DNA of 64,000 bases from Phylloscopus collybita (lineage: Eukaryota > Chordata > Aves > Passeriformes > Phylloscopidae): contig JAJNNQ010000027.1 of NCBI GenBank assembly GCA_027886175.1, positions 11,112,001 to 11,176,000 on the forward strand. Reading direction: 5' to 3'. The translations under genes were made by a program, and so were the position numbers. Positions 39,264 through 54,000 of the stretch are shown here, piece by piece. The notes under the pieces are model-generated. The model saw only the letters and a list, made by a program, of their open reading frames with translations. It ran no database searches and had not been told where the DNA came from. Numbering within the stretch: position 1 is the stretch's first letter; each line of letters opens with the position of its first letter.

Positions 39264-42200
39264 ATGGGAAACCAAAGTCTCCACTCCAGGTTCCTGGTGT
39301 CAGTTTGGAGGAGGCCTTTGGCACTACGAAGGCAGACAAACTTCCATCTGGTGGTAGATTGCCCCTGGGAAATACCCTCATTTCTATGGAACTTCAGCAG
39401 TCATAACCTCAGTGCCAGGCAGACAGCATTAGACCGGAACGGTGGTCCTTTTCCATGGGAAACCAAAGTCTCCACCCTAGGTTCCTGATGGCAGTTTGTA
39501 GGAGGCCTTTGGAAACACAAGGGCAGAGAAAGGTCCATCTGGTGTTTGATTGCACCTGGCAGATATTCTCATTTGTATGGAATTGTAGTGGAATTTTAGT
39601 AGGCATAAGCCCAGCGGCAGGCAGACAGAATTAGACATGAATAGTGGCCCATTTCCATGGGAAACCAAAGTCTCCACCCCAGGTTCCTGATGTCATTTTC
39701 TAGGAGGCCTCTGGCACTACAAGAGGAGACAAACTTCCAACTGGTGGCATATTGCATCTGGGAGATATCCTCATTTGTATGTAATTTTAGTAGCCATAAG
39801 CCCAGTGGCAGGCAGACAGCATTAGACACTAACGGTGGCCCTTTTCCATGGGAAACCAAAGTCTCCACCCCAGGTTCCTGATATCAATTTGTAGGAAGCC
39901 TTTGGCACTACAGGGCAGACAAACTTCCATGTGGTAGTAGATTGCACCTGGGAGACATCCTCATTTGTATGGAATTTTAGTGGGATTTTAATAGGCAGAA
40001 GCCTAGTGGCAGGCACACAGCATTAGACACGAACGCTGGCCCATTTCCATGGGAAACCAAAGTCTCCACCCCACGGTCCTGATGTCAGTTTGTAAGAGGC
40101 CTTTGGCACTAAAAGGGCAGAAAAAGTTCCATCTGATGGTTGATTGCATCGAGGAGATATCCTCATTTGTATGGAATTTCAGCAGACAGAAGCCCAGTGG
40201 CAGGCAGACAGCATTAGACACGAACGGTGCCCCTTTCCCATGGGAAACCAAAGTCTCCACCCCACGTTCCTGATGTCAGTTTGTAAGAGGCGTTTGGAGC
40301 TACAAGGGCAGAAAAACTTCCATCTGGTGGTAGATTGCACCTGGGAGATATCCTAATTTCCATGGAATTTTAGTGGAATTTTAGTAGGAAGAAGCCCAGT
40401 GGCAGGCACATAGCATTAGACACAAACGGTGGCCCATTTCCATGGGAAAAGTAGAGTCTCCACCCCACGTTCCTGATGTCAGTTTTTAGGAGGGCTTTGG
40501 CACTACAAGGGCAGAGAAACTTCCATCTGGTTGTAGATTGCACCTGAGAGATATCCTCATTTCTATAGAATTTTAGTGGAATTTTAGTAGGCATAAGCCC
40601 AGTGGCTGGCAGACAGCATTAGACACAAACGGTGGCCCATTTCCTTGGGAAACCAAAGTCTCCACCCCACGTTCCTGATGTCAGTTCTTAGGAGGCCTTT
40701 GGCACTATGAGGGCAGACAAACTTCCACCTGGTGGTAGATTACACCTGGGAGATATCCTCATTTGTATGGAATTTGAGTGGAATTTTAGTAGGCAGAATC
40801 CCAGCGGCAGGCAGACAGAATTAGACATGAATAGTGGCCCATTTCCATGGGAAACCAAAGTCTCCACCCCAGGTTCCTGATGTCATTTTTTAGGAGGCCT
40901 CTGGCACTACAAGAGGGGACAAACTTCCAACTGGTGGCATATTGCATCTGGGATATATCCTCATTTGTGAGGAATTTCAGCAGGCATAACCCCAGTGACA
41001 GGCAGACAGCCTTAGACACGAAGAGTGGCCCTTTTCCGTGGGAAACCAAAACCTCCAGCCCATGTTGCAAATGTCACTTTGTAGGAGGCGTTTTCCAATA
41101 TAAGGGCAGAGAAACTTCCATCTGGTGGTAGATTACACCTGAGAGATATCCTCATTTCTATTGAATTTTAGTGCAATTTTAGTAGGAAGAAGCCCAGTGG
41201 CAGGCAGACAGCATTAAACACGAACAATGGCCCATTTCTATGGGAAACCAAAGTCTCCACCCCACGTTCCTGATGTCCGTTTCTAGAAGGCCTTTGGAAC
41301 GACAACGGCAGACAAACTTCCGTCTGGTGGTTGATTGCATCGTGGAGATATCCTCATTTGTATGGAATTTCAGCAGGTAGAAGCCCAGTGGCAGGCAGAT
41401 ACCATTAGACATGAACGGTGGCCCCTTTCCCATGGGCAGCCAAAAATCTCCAGGCCACGTTCCTGATGTCAGGTTTTAGGAGGCCTTTGGCACTACAAGG
41501 GCAAACAAACTTCCGTCTGGTGGCTGATTACATCGGGGAGATATCCTCATTTGTATGGAATTTCAGCAGGTAGAAGCCCAGTGGCAGGCAGAGAGACTTA
41601 CACACGTACGGTGGCCTTTTCCATGGGAAAACAAACTCTCCAACCCAGCCTCCTGATGTCAGTTTGTAGGAGGCCTTTGGCATTAAAAGGGCAGACAAAC
41701 TTCCATCTGGTGGGAAATTGCATTTGGGAGATATCCTCATTTGTAGGGAATTTTAGTCGGCATATGTCCACTGGCAGGCAGACAGCATTGAACAACAAAG
41801 GTGGCCCTTTTCCATGGGAAACCAATGCGTCCTCTCCAGATTCCTGATGTCAGTTTGTATGAGGCCGTTGGCTTTAGAAGGGCAGACAAACTTTCAACTG
41901 GTGGTAGACTCCATCTGGGAGATATCCTCATTTGTATGGGATTTTACTAGGCATAAGCCCAGTGGCAGGCACATAGCATTAGACACAAACCGTGGCCCAT
42001 TTCCATGGGAAACCAAAGTCTCCACCGCACGTTCCTGATGTCAGTTTGTAGGAAGCCTTTGGCTCTACAGGGGCAGACAAACTTCCATCTGGTGGTAGAT
42101 TGCACCTGGGAGACATCCTCATTTGTATGTAATTTTAGTACCCATAAGCCCAGTGGCAGGCAGACAACATTAGACACGAACGGTGGCCCTTTTCCATGGG

Positions 42201-44149
42201 AAACCAAAGTCTCCACCCCAGCTTCTTGATGTCAGTTTGTAGGAGGCCTTTGGCACTACGGGGGCAGACAAACTTCCACCCGGTGGGAGATTACACCTGG
42301 GAGGTATCCTCATTTTTATGGAACTTCAGCAGTCATAAACACAGTGCCAGGCAAAGAGCATTAGACAGGAACGGTGGTCCTTTTCCATGGGAAACCAAAT
42401 TCTCCACCATAGGTTCCTGATGGCAGTTTGTAGGAGGCCTTTGGCACTACAAGGGCAGAGAAACTTCCATCTGGTGTTAGGTTGTAGCTGGGAGATATAC
42501 TCATTTGTATGGAATTTTAGTGGAATTTTAGTAGGCAGAATCCCAGCAGCAGGTAGATAGAATTAGACATGAATAGTGGCTCATTTCCATGGGAAACCAA
42601 AGTCTCCATCCCCTGTTCCTGATGTCAGTCTGTAAGAGGCGATTGGAACTACAAGGGCAGAAAAAATTCCATCTGGTGGTAGATTGGACCTGGGAGATAT
42701 CGCCATTTGTATGGAATTTTAGTGGTATTTTAGTAGGCAGAAGTCCAGCGGCAGGCAGACAGCATTACACACGAACGCTGCCCAATATCCATGGGAAACC
42801 AAAGTCTCCAACCCAGGCTCCTCATGTCAGTTTGTAGGAGGCCTTTGGCACTAAAAGGGCAGACAAACTTCCATCTGGTGGGAAATTCCATTTGGGAGAT
42901 ATCCTCATATGTATGGAACTTTAGTAGGCATATGCCCACTGGCAGGCAGACAGCATTAGACAAGAACGGTGGCCCTTTTCCATGGAAAGACAAATTATCC
43001 ATCCTATGTTCCTGATGTCAGTTTGAAGGAGGCCTTTGGCAATACAAGGGCAGAAAAACTTCCATCTGGTGGTTGATTGCATCGGGGAGATATGCTCATT
43101 TGTATGGGATTTCAGAAGGCAGAAGCCAAGTGGCACGCAGACAGCATTGGACACGAACAGTGGCCCTTTTCCATGGGAAACCAAAATCTCCACCCCACGT
43201 TGCTGATGTCTCATTGTAGGAGGCGTTTTCCAATATAAGGGCAGAGAAACTTCCATCTGGTTGTAGATTGCACCTGGGAGATATCCTCATTTCTATGGAA
43301 TTTTAGTGGAATTTTAGTAGGAAGAAACCCAGTGGCAGGCAGACAGCATTAGACACGAACAATGGCCGTTCCTATGGGAAACCACAGTCTCCACCCCACG
43401 CTCCTGATGTCCGTTTCTAAGAGGCCTGTGGCACTACAAGGGCAGACAAACTTCCGCCTGGTGGCATATTGCATCTGGGAGATATCCTCATGTGTATGTA
43501 GTTTCAGTAGTCATAAACCCAGTGGCAAGGAGACAGCATTAAACACAAAGGGTGGCCCTTTTCCAATAGAAACCAAAGCGTTCTCTCCAGATTCCTGATG
43601 TCAGTTTGTAGGAGGCCGTTTGGCATTACAAAGGCAGACAAACTTTCAACTGGTGGTAGACTCCATCTGGGAGATATCCTCATTTGTATGGAATTTTACT
43701 AGGCATAAGCCCAGTGGCTGGCAGACGGCATTAGACACAAACGGTGGCCCATTTCCTTGGGAAACCAAAGTCTCCACCCCACGGTCCTGATGTCAGTTTT
43801 TAGGAGGCCTTTGGCACTACGAGGGCAGACAAACGTCCACGTGGTTGTAGATTGCACCTGGGAGATATCCTCATTTGTATGGAACTTCAGCAGTCATAAC
43901 CACAGTGGCAGGCAGACAGCATTAGAAACGAACGGTGGTCCTTTTCCATGGGAAACCAAAGTCTCCGCCCCAGGTTCCTGATGTCAATTTGTAGGAAGCC
44001 TTTGGCTCTACAGGGGCAGACAAACTTCTATCTGGTGGTAGATTGCACCTGGGAGACATCCTCATTTGTAAGGAATTTTAGTGGTATTTTAATAGGCAGA
44101 AGCCTAGTGGCAGGAACACATCATTAGACACGAACGCTGGCCCATTTCC
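39264..44149 (+). repeat. Long HOR copy 2 (4886 bp, with an internal deletion)
   Basis: Matches copy 1 from both ends but lacks the part corresponding to about 35536-37311, which is 1775 bp or nine monomers. The join is at about 42196 inside the conserved ccatgggaaaccaaagt, where one monomer type switches to another. Confidence 0.9.
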
Positions 44150-47100
44150 ATGGGAAACCAAAGTCTCCACTCCAGGTTCCTGGTGTCAGTTTGGAGGAGG
44201 CCTTTGGCACTACGAAGGTAGACAAACTTCCATCTGGTGGTAGATTGCCCCTGGGAAATACCCTCATTTCTATGGAACTTCAGCAGTCATAACCTCAGTG
44301 CCAGGCAGACAGCATTAGACAGGAACGGTGGTCCTTTTCCATGGGAAACCAAAGTCTCCACCCTAGGTTCCTGATGGCAGTTTGTAGGAGGCCTTTGGAA
44401 ACACAAGGGCAGAGAAAGGTCCATCTGGTGTTTGATTGCACCTGGCAGATATTCTCATTTGTATGGAATTGTAGTGGAATTTTAGTAGGCATAAGCCCAG
44501 CGGCAGGCAGACAGAATTAGACATGAATAGTGGCCCATTTCCATGGGAAACCAAAGTCTCCACCCCAGGTTCCTGATGTCATTTTCTAGGAGGCCTCTGG
44601 CACTACAAGAGGAGACAAACTTCCAACTGGTGGCATATTGCATCTGGGAGATATCCTCATTTGTATGTAATTTTAGTAGCCATAAGCCCAGTGGCAGGCA
44701 GACAGCATTAGACACTAACGGTGGCCCTTTTCCATGGGAAACCAAAGTCTCCACCCCAGGTTCCTGATATCAATTTGTAGGAAGCCTTTGGCACTACAGG
44801 GCAGACAAACTTCCATGTGGTAGTAGATTGCACCTGGGAGACATCCTCATTTGTATGGAATTTTAGTGGGATTTTAATAGGCAGAAGCCTAGTGGCAGGC
44901 ACACAGCATTAGACACGAACGCTGGCCCATTTCCATGGGAAACCAAAGTCTCCACCCCACGGTCCTGATGTCAGTTTGTAAGAGGCCTTTGGCACTAAAA
45001 GGGCAGAAAAAGTTCCATCTGATGGTTGATTGCATCGAGGAGATATCCTCATTTGTATGGAATTTCAGCAGACAGAAGCCCAGTGGCAGGCAGACAGCAT
45101 TAGACACGAACGGTGCCCCTTTCCCATGGGAAACCAAAGTCTCCACCCCACGTTCCTGATGTCAGTTTGTAAGAGGCGTTTGGAGCTACAAGGGCAGAAA
45201 AACTTCCATCTGGTGGTAGATTGCACCTGGGAGATATCCTAATTTCCATGGAATTTTAGTGGAATTTTAGTAGGAAGAAGCCCAGTGGCAGGCACATAGC
45301 ATTAGACACAAACGGTGGCCCATTTCCATGGGAAAAGTAGAGTCTCCACCCCACGTTCCTGATGTCAGTTTTTAGGAGGGCTTTGGCACTACAAGGGCAG
45401 AGAAACTTCCATCTGGTTGTAGATTGCACCTGAGAGATATCCTCATTTCTATAGAATTTTAGTGGAATTTTAGTAGGCATAAGCCCAGTGGCTGGCAGAC
45501 AGCATTAGACACAAACGGTGGCCCATTTCCTTGGGAAACCAAAGTCTCCACCCCACGTTCCTGATGTCAGTTCTTAGGAGGCCTTTGGCACTATGAGGGC
45601 AGACAAACTTCCACCTGGTGGTAGATTACACCTGGGAGATATCCTCATTTGTATGGAATTTGAGTGGAATTTTAGTAGGCAGAATCCCAGCGGCAGGCAG
45701 ACAGAATTAGACATGAATAGTGGCCCATTTCCATGGGAAACCAAAGTCTCCACCCCAGGTTCCTGATGTCATTTTTTAGGAGGCCTCTGGCACTACAAGA
45801 GGGGACAAACTTCCAACTGGTGGCATATTGCATCTGGGATATATCCTCATTTGTGAGGAATTTCAGCAGGCATAACCCCAGTGACAGGCAGGCAGCCTTA
45901 GACACGAACAGTGGCCCTTTTCCGTGGGAAACCAAAACCTCCAGCCCATGTTGCAAATGTCACTTTGTAGGAGGCGTTTTCCAATATAAGGGCAGAGAAA
46001 CTTCCATCTGGTGGTAGATTACACCTGAGAGATATCCTCATTTCTATTGAATTTTAGTGCAATTTTAGTAGGAAGAAGCCCAGTGGCAGGCAGACAGCAT
46101 TAAACACGAACAATGGCCCATTTCTATGGGAAACCAAAGTCTCCACCCCACGTTCCTGATGTCCGTTTCTAGAAGGCCTTTGGAACGACAACGGCAGACA
46201 AACTTCCGTCTGGTGGTTGATTGCATCGTGGAGATATCCTCATTTGTATGGAATTTCAGCAGGTAGAAGCCCAGTGGCAGGCAGATACCATTAGACATGA
46301 ACGGTGGCCCCTTTCCCATGGGCAGCCAAAAATCTCCAGGCCACGTTCCTGATGTCAGGTTTTAGGAGGCCTTTGGCACTACAAGGGCAAACAAACTTCC
46401 GTCTGGTGGCTGATTACATCGGGGAGATATCCTCATTTGTATGGAATTTCAGCAGGTAGAAGCCCAGTGGCAGGCAGAGAGACTTAGACACGTACGGTGG
46501 CCCTTTTCCATGGGAAAACAAACTCTCCAACCCAGCCTCCTGATGTCAGTTTGTAGGAGGCCTTTGGCATTAAAAGGGCAGACAAACTTCCATCTGGTGG
46601 GAAATTGCATTTGGAGATATCCTCATTTGTAGGGAATTTTAGTCGGCATATGTCCACTGGCAGGCAGACAGCATTGAACAACAAAGGTGGCCCTTTTCCA
46701 TGGGAAACCAATGCGTCCTCTCCAGATTCCTGATGTCAGTTTGTATGAGGCCGTTGGCTTTAGAAGGGCAGACAAACTTTCAACTGGTGGTAGACTCCAT
46801 CTGGGAGATATCCTCATTTGTATGGGATTTTACTAGGCATAAGCCCAGTGGCAGGCACATAGCATTAGACACAAACCGTGGCCCATTTCCATGGGAAACC
46901 AAAGTCTCCACCGCACGTTCCTGATGTCAGTTTGTAGGAAGCCTTTGGCTCTACAGGGGCAGACAAACTTCCATCTGGTGGTAGATTGCACCTGGGAGAC
47001 ATCCTCATTTGTATGTAATTTTAGTACCCATAAGCCCAGTGGCAGGCAGACAACATTAGACACGAACGGTGGCCCTTTTCCATGGGAAACCAAAGTGTCC

Positions 47101-50100
47101 GCCCCAGGTTCCTGATGTCAATTTGTAGGAAGCCTTTGGCTCTACAGGGGCAGAGGAACTTCCATCTTGTGGTAGATTGCACCCGGGAGACATCCTCATT
47201 TGCATGGAAATTTAGTGGGATTTTAATAGGCAGAAGCCTAGTGGCAGGCACACATCATTAGACACGAACAATGGACCTTTTCCATGGGAAACCAAAGTCT
47301 CCACCTCACGTTGCTGATGTCAGTTTGTAGGAGGCCTTTGGACCTACAAGGGCAGACGAACTTCCATCTGGTGGTAGATTGCACCTGGGAGATATGCTCA
47401 TTTGAATAGAATTTTAGTGGAATTTTAGTAGGCATAACCACAGTGCCAGGCAGACAGCATTAGACACGAACGGTGGCCCATTTCCCGGGGAAACCAAAGT
47501 CTCCATCCCACATGCCTGATATCAGTTTGGACGAGGCCTTTGGTACTACAAGCGCAGACAAACTTCCAACTGGTGGTAGATTCCATGTGGGAGATATCCT
47601 CATTTGTGAGGAATTTCTGCAGGCATAACCCCAGTGGCAGGCAGACAGCATTAGAAACGAACGGTGCCCCTTTTCCATGGGAAACCAATGTCTCCACCCC
47701 ACGTTCCTGATGTCAGTTTTTAGGAGGCCTTTGGCACTACAAGGGCAGAGAAACTTCCATCTGGTTGTAGATTGTACCTGGGAGATATCCTCATTTCTAT
47801 AGAATTTTAGTGGAATTTTAGTAGGCATAAGCCTAGTGGCTGTCAGACAGCATTAGACACAAACGGTGGCCCATTTCTATGGGAAACCAAAGTCTGCACC
47901 CCACGTTCCTGATGTCAGTTTTTAGGAGGCATTTGGCACTACGAGGGCAGACAAACTTCCACCTGGTGGTAGATTGCACCTGGGAGATATCCTCATTTTT
48001 ATGGAACTTCAGCAGTCATAACCACAGTGCCAGGCAGACAGCATTAGACAGGAACAGTGGTCCTTTTCCTAGGGAAACCAAAGTCTCCACCCTAGGTTCC
48101 CGAGGGCAGTTTGTAGGAGACCTTTGGAAACACAAGGGCAGAGAAACTTCCATCTGGTATTTGATTGCACCTGGGAGATATTCTCATTTGTATGGAATTT
48201 AAGTGGAATTTTAGTAGGCAGAATCCTAGCGGCAGGCAGACAGAATTAGACATGAATAGTGGCCCATTTCCATGGGAAACCAAAGTCTCCACCCCAGGTT
48301 CCTGATGTCATTTTCTAGGAGGCCTCTGGCACTACAAGAGGAGGCAAACTTCCAACTGGTGGCGTATTGCATCTGGGAGATATCCTCATTTGTATGTAAT
48401 TTTAGTAGCCATAAGCCCAGTGGCAGGCAGACAGCATTAGACACGAACGGTGGCCCTTTTCCATGGGAAACCAAAGTGTCCGCCCCAGGTTACTGATGTC
48501 AATTTGTAGGAAGCCTTTGGCTCTACAGGGGCAGACAAACTTCCATCTGGTGGTAGATTGCACCTGGGAGACATCCTCATTTGTATGGAATTTTAGTGGG
48601 ATTTTAATAGGCAGAAGCCTAGTGACATGCACAAGTCATTAGGCACGAACGCTGGCCCATTTCCATGGGAAACCAAAGTCTCCACTCCAGGGTCCTGGTG
48701 TGAGTTTGTAGGAGGCCTTTGGCACTACAAGAGCAGACAAAGTTCCATCTGGTGGTTGATTGCATCGAGGAGATATACTCATTTGTATGGAATTTCAGCA
48801 GGCAGAAGCCCAGTGGCAGGCAGACAGCATTATACACAAACAATGGACCTTTTCCATGGGAAACCAAAGTCTCCACCCCAGCTTCTTGATGTCAGTTTGT
48901 AGGAGGCCTTTGGCACTACGGGGGCAGACAAACTTCCACCCGGTGGGAGATTACACCTGGGAGGTATCCTCATTTTTATGGAACTTCAGCAGTCATAAAC
49001 ACAGTGCCAGGCAAAGAGCATTAGACAGGAACGGTGGTCCTTTTCCATGGGAAACCAAATTCTCCACCATAGGTTCCTGATGGCAGTTTGTAGGAGGCCT
49101 TTGGCACTACAAGGGCAGAGAAACTTCCATCTGGTGTTAGGTTGTAGCTGGGAGATATACTCATTTGTATGGAATTTTAGTGGAATTTTAGTAGGCAGAA
49201 TCCCAGCAGCAGGTAGATAGAATTAGACATGAATAGTGGCTCATTTCCATGGGAAACCAAAGTCTCCATCCCCTGTTCCTGATGTCAGTCTGTAAGAGGC
49301 GATTGGAACTACAAGGGCAGAAAAAATTCCATCTGGTGGTAGATTGGACCTGGGAGATATCGCCATTTGTATGGAATTTTAGTGGTATTTTAGTAGGCAG
49401 AAGTGCAGCGGCAGGCAGACAGCATTACACACGAACGCTGCCCAATATCCATGGGAAACCAAAGTCTCCAACCCAGGCTCCTCATGTCAGTTTGTAGGAG
49501 GCCTTTGGCACTAAAAGGGCAGACAAACTTCCATCTGGTGGGAAATTCCATTTGGGAGATATCCTCATATGTATGGAACTTTAGTAGGCATATGCCCACT
49601 GGCAGGCAGACAGCATTAGACAAGAACGGTGGCCCTTTTCCATGGAAAGACAAATTATCCATCCTATGTTCCTGATGTCAGTTTGAAGGAGGCCTTTGGC
49701 AATACAAGGGCAGAAAAACTTCCATCTGGTGGTTGATTGCATCGGGGAGATATGCTCATTTGTATGGGATTTCAGAAGGCAGAAGCCAAGTGGCACGCAG
49801 ACAGCATTGGACAGGAACAGTGGCCCTTTTCCATGGGAAACCAAAATCTCCACCCCACGTTGCTGATGTCTCATTGTAGGAGGCGTTTTCCAATATAAGG
49901 GCAGAGAAACTTCCATCTGGTTGTAGATTGCACCTGGGAGATATCCTCATTTCTATGGAATTTTAGTGGAATTTTAGTAGGAAAAAACCCAGTGGCAGGC
50001 AGACAGCATTAGACACGAACAATGGCCGTTCCTATGGGAAACCAGAGTCTCCACCCCACGTTCCTGATGTCCGTTTCTAAGAGGCCTGTGGCACTACAAG

Positions 50101-51011
50101 GGCAGACAAACTTCCGCCTGGTGGCATATTGCATCTGGGAGATATCCTCATGTGTATGTAGTTTCAGTAGTCATAAACCCAGTGGCAAGGAGACAGCATT
50201 AAACACAAAGGGTGGCCCTTTTCCAATAGAAACCAAAGCGTTCTCTCCAGATTCCTGATGTCAGTTTGTAGGAGGCCGTTTGGCATTACAAAGGCAGACA
50301 AACTTTCAACTGGTGGTAGACTCCATCTGGGAGATATCCTCATTTGTATGGAATTTTACTAGGCATAAGCCCAGTGGCAGGCACATAGCATTACACATAA
50401 ACGGTGGCCCATTTCCATGGGAAAACAAAGTCTCCATCCCACGGTCCTGATGTCAGTTTTTAGGAGGCCTTTGGCACTACGAGGGCAGACAAACGTCCAC
50501 GTGGTTGTAGATTGCACCTGGGAGATATCCTCATTTATATAGAATTTTAGTGGAATTTTAGTAGGCATAAGCCCAGTGGCTGGCAGACGGCATTAGACAC
50601 AAACGGTGGCCCATTTCCTTGGGAAACCAAAGTCTCCACCCCACGGTCCTGATGTCAGTTTTTAGGAGGCCTTTGGCACTACGAGGGCAGACAAACGTCC
50701 ACGTGGTTGTAGATTGCACCTGGGAGATATCCTCATTTGTATGGAACTTCAGCAGTCATAACCACAGTGGCAGGCAGACAGCATTAGAAACGAACGGTGG
50801 TCCTTTTCCATGGGAAAACAAAGTCTCCGCCCCAGGTTCCTGATGTCAATTTGTAGGAAGCCTTTGGCTCTACAGGGGCAGACAAACTTCTATCTGGTGG
50901 TAGATTGCACCTGGGAGACATCCTCATTTGTATGGAATTTTAGTGGTATTTTAATAGGCAGAAGCCTAGTGGCAGGAACACATCATTAGACACGAACGCT
51001 GGCCCATTTCC
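44150..51011 (+). repeat. Long HOR copy 3 (6862 bp, one extra monomer)
   Basis: Full-length copy with one additional 202-bp monomer at about 50366-50567. That monomer (cacatagcattacacataaac) matches the one at 27627-27828 in the short Y unit, so copy 3 probably keeps the older state. A 1-bp loss near 46612 (atttggagatat) is private to this copy. Confidence 0.9.
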
Positions 51012-54000
51012 ATGGGAAACCAAAGTCTCCACTCCAGGTTCCTGGTGTCAGTTTGGAGGAGGCCTTTGGCACTACGAAGGCAGACAAACTTCCATCTGGT
51101 GGTAGATTGCCTCTGGGAAATACCCTCATTTCTATGGAACTTCAGCAGTCATAACCTCAGTGCCAGGCAGACAGCATTAGACAGGAACGGTGGTCCTTTT
51201 CCATGGGAAACCAAAGTCTCCACCCTAGGTTCCTGATGGCAGTTTGTAGGAGGCCTTTGGAAACACAAGGGCAGAGAAAGGTCCATCTGGTGTTTGATTG
51301 CACCTGGCAGATATTCTCATTTGTATGGAATTGTAGTGGAATTTTAGTAGGCATAAGCCCAGCGGCAGGCAGACAGAATTAGACATGAATAGTGGCCCAT
51401 TTCCATGGGAAACCAAAGTCTCCACCCCAGGTTCCTGATGTCATTTTCTAGGAGGCCTCTGGCACTACAAGAGGAGACAAACTTCCAACTGGTGGCATAT
51501 TGCATCTGGGAGATATCCTCATTTGTATGTAATTTTAGTAGCCATAAGCCCAGTGGCAGGCAGACAGCATTAGACACTAACGGTGGCCCTTTTCCATGGG
51601 AAACCAAAGTCTCCACCCCAGGTTCCTGATATCAATTTGTAGGAAGCCTTTGGCACTACAGGGCAGACAAACTTCCATGTGGTAGTAGATTGCACCTGGG
51701 ATACATCCTCATTTGTATGGAATTTTAGTGGGATTTTAATAGGCAGAAGCCTAGTGGCAGGCACACAGCATTAGACACGAACGCTGGCCCATTTCCATGG
51801 GAAACCAAAGTCTCCACCCCACGGTCCTGATGTCAGTTTGTAAGAGGCCTTTGGCACTAAAAGGGCAGAAAAAGTTCCATCTGATGGTTGATTGCATCGA
51901 GGAGATATCCTCATTTGTATGGAATTTCAGCAGACAGAAGCCCAGTGGCAGGCAGACAGCATTAGACACGAACGGTGCCCCTTTCCCATGGGAAACCAAA
52001 GTCTCCACCCCACGTTCCTGATGTCAGTTTGTAAGAGGCGTTTGGAGCTACAAGGGCAGAAAAACTTCCATCTGGTGGTAGATTGCACCTGGGAGATATC
52101 CTAATTTCCATGGAATTTTAGTGGAATTTTAGTAGGAAGAAGCCCAGTGGCAGGCACATAGCATTAGACACAAACGGTGGCCCATTTCCATGGGAAAAGT
52201 AGAGTCTCCACCCCACGTTCCTGATGTCAGTTTTTAGGAGGGCTTTGGCACTACAAGGGCAGAGAAACTTCCATCTGGTTGTAGATTGCACCTGAGAGAT
52301 ATCCTCATTTCTATAGAATTTTAGTGGAATTTTAGTAGGCATAAGCCCAGTGGCTGGCAGACAGCATTAGACACAAACGGTGGCCCATTTCCTTGGGAAA
52401 CCAAAGTCTCCACCCCACGTTCCTGATGTCAGTTCTTAGGAGGCCTTTGGCACTATGAGGGCAGACAAACTTCCACCTGGTGGTAGATTACACCTGGGAG
52501 ATATCCTCATTTGTATGGAATTTGAGTGGAATTTTAGTAGGCAGAATCCCAGCGGCAGGCAGACAGAATTAGACATGAATAGTGGCCCATTTCCATGGGA
52601 AACCAAAGTCTCCACCCCAGGTTCCTGATGTCATTTTTTAGGAGGCCTCTGGCACTACAAGAGGGGACAAACTTCCAACTGGTGGCATATTGCATCTGGG
52701 ATATATCCTCATTTGTGAGGAATTTCAGCAGGCATAACCCCAGTGACAGGCAGGCAGCCTTAGACACGAACAGTGGCCCTTTTCCGTGGGAAACCAAAAC
52801 CTCCAGCCCATGTTGCAAATGTCACTTTGTAGGAGGCGTTTTCCAATATAAGGGCAGAGAAACTTCCATCTGGTGGTAGATTACACCTGAGAGATATCCT
52901 CATTTCTATTGAATTTTAGTGCAATTTTAGTAGGAAGAAGCCCAGTGGCAGGCAGACAGCATTAAACACGAACAATGGCCCATTTCTATGGGAAACCAAA
53001 GTCTCCACCCCACGTTCCTGATGTCCGTTTCTAGAAGGCCTTTGGAACGACAACGGCAGACAAACTTCCGTCTGGTGGTTGATTGCATCGTGGAGATATC
53101 CTCATTTGTATGGAATTTCAGCAGGTAGAAGCCCAGTGGCAGGCAGATACCATTAGACATGAACGGTGGCCCCTTTCCCATGGGCAGCCAAAAATCTCCA
53201 GGCCACGTTCCTGATGTCAGGTTTTAGGAGGCCTTTGGCACTACAAGGGCAAACAAACTTCCGTCTGGTGGCTGATTACATCGGGGAGATATCCTCATTT
53301 TTATGGAATTTCATCAGGTAGAAGCCCAGTGGCAGGCAGACAGCATTAGACACGAACGGTGGCCCTTTTCCATGGGAAAACAAACTCTCCAACCCAGCCT
53401 CCTGATGTCAGTTTGTAGGAGGCCTTTGGCATTAAAAGGGCAGACAAACTTCCATCTGGTGGGAAATTGCATTTGGGAGATATCCTCATTTGTAGGGAAT
53501 TTTAGTCGGCATATGTCCACTGGCAGGCAGACAGCATTGAACAACAAAGGTGGCCCTTTTCCATGGGAAACCAATGCGTCCTCTCCAGATTCCTGATGTC
53601 AGTTTGTATGAGGCCGTTGGCTTTAGAAGGGCAGACAAACTTTCAACTGGTGGTAGACTCCATCTGGGAGATATCCTCATTTGTATGGGATTTTACTAGG
53701 CATAAGCCCAGTGGCAGGCACATAGCATTAGACACAAACCGTGGCCCATTTCCATGGGAAACCAAAGTCTCCACCGCACGTTCCTGATGTCAGTTTGTAG
53801 GAAGCCTTTGGCTCTACAGGGGCAGACAAACTTCCATCTGGTGGTAGATTGCACCTGGGAGACATCCTCATTTGTATGTAATTTTAGTACCCATAAGCCC
53901 AGTGGCAGGCAGACAACATTAGACACGAACGGTGGCCCTTTTCCATGGGAAACCAAAGTGTCCGCCCCAGGTTCCTGATGTCAATTTGTAGGAAGCCTTT

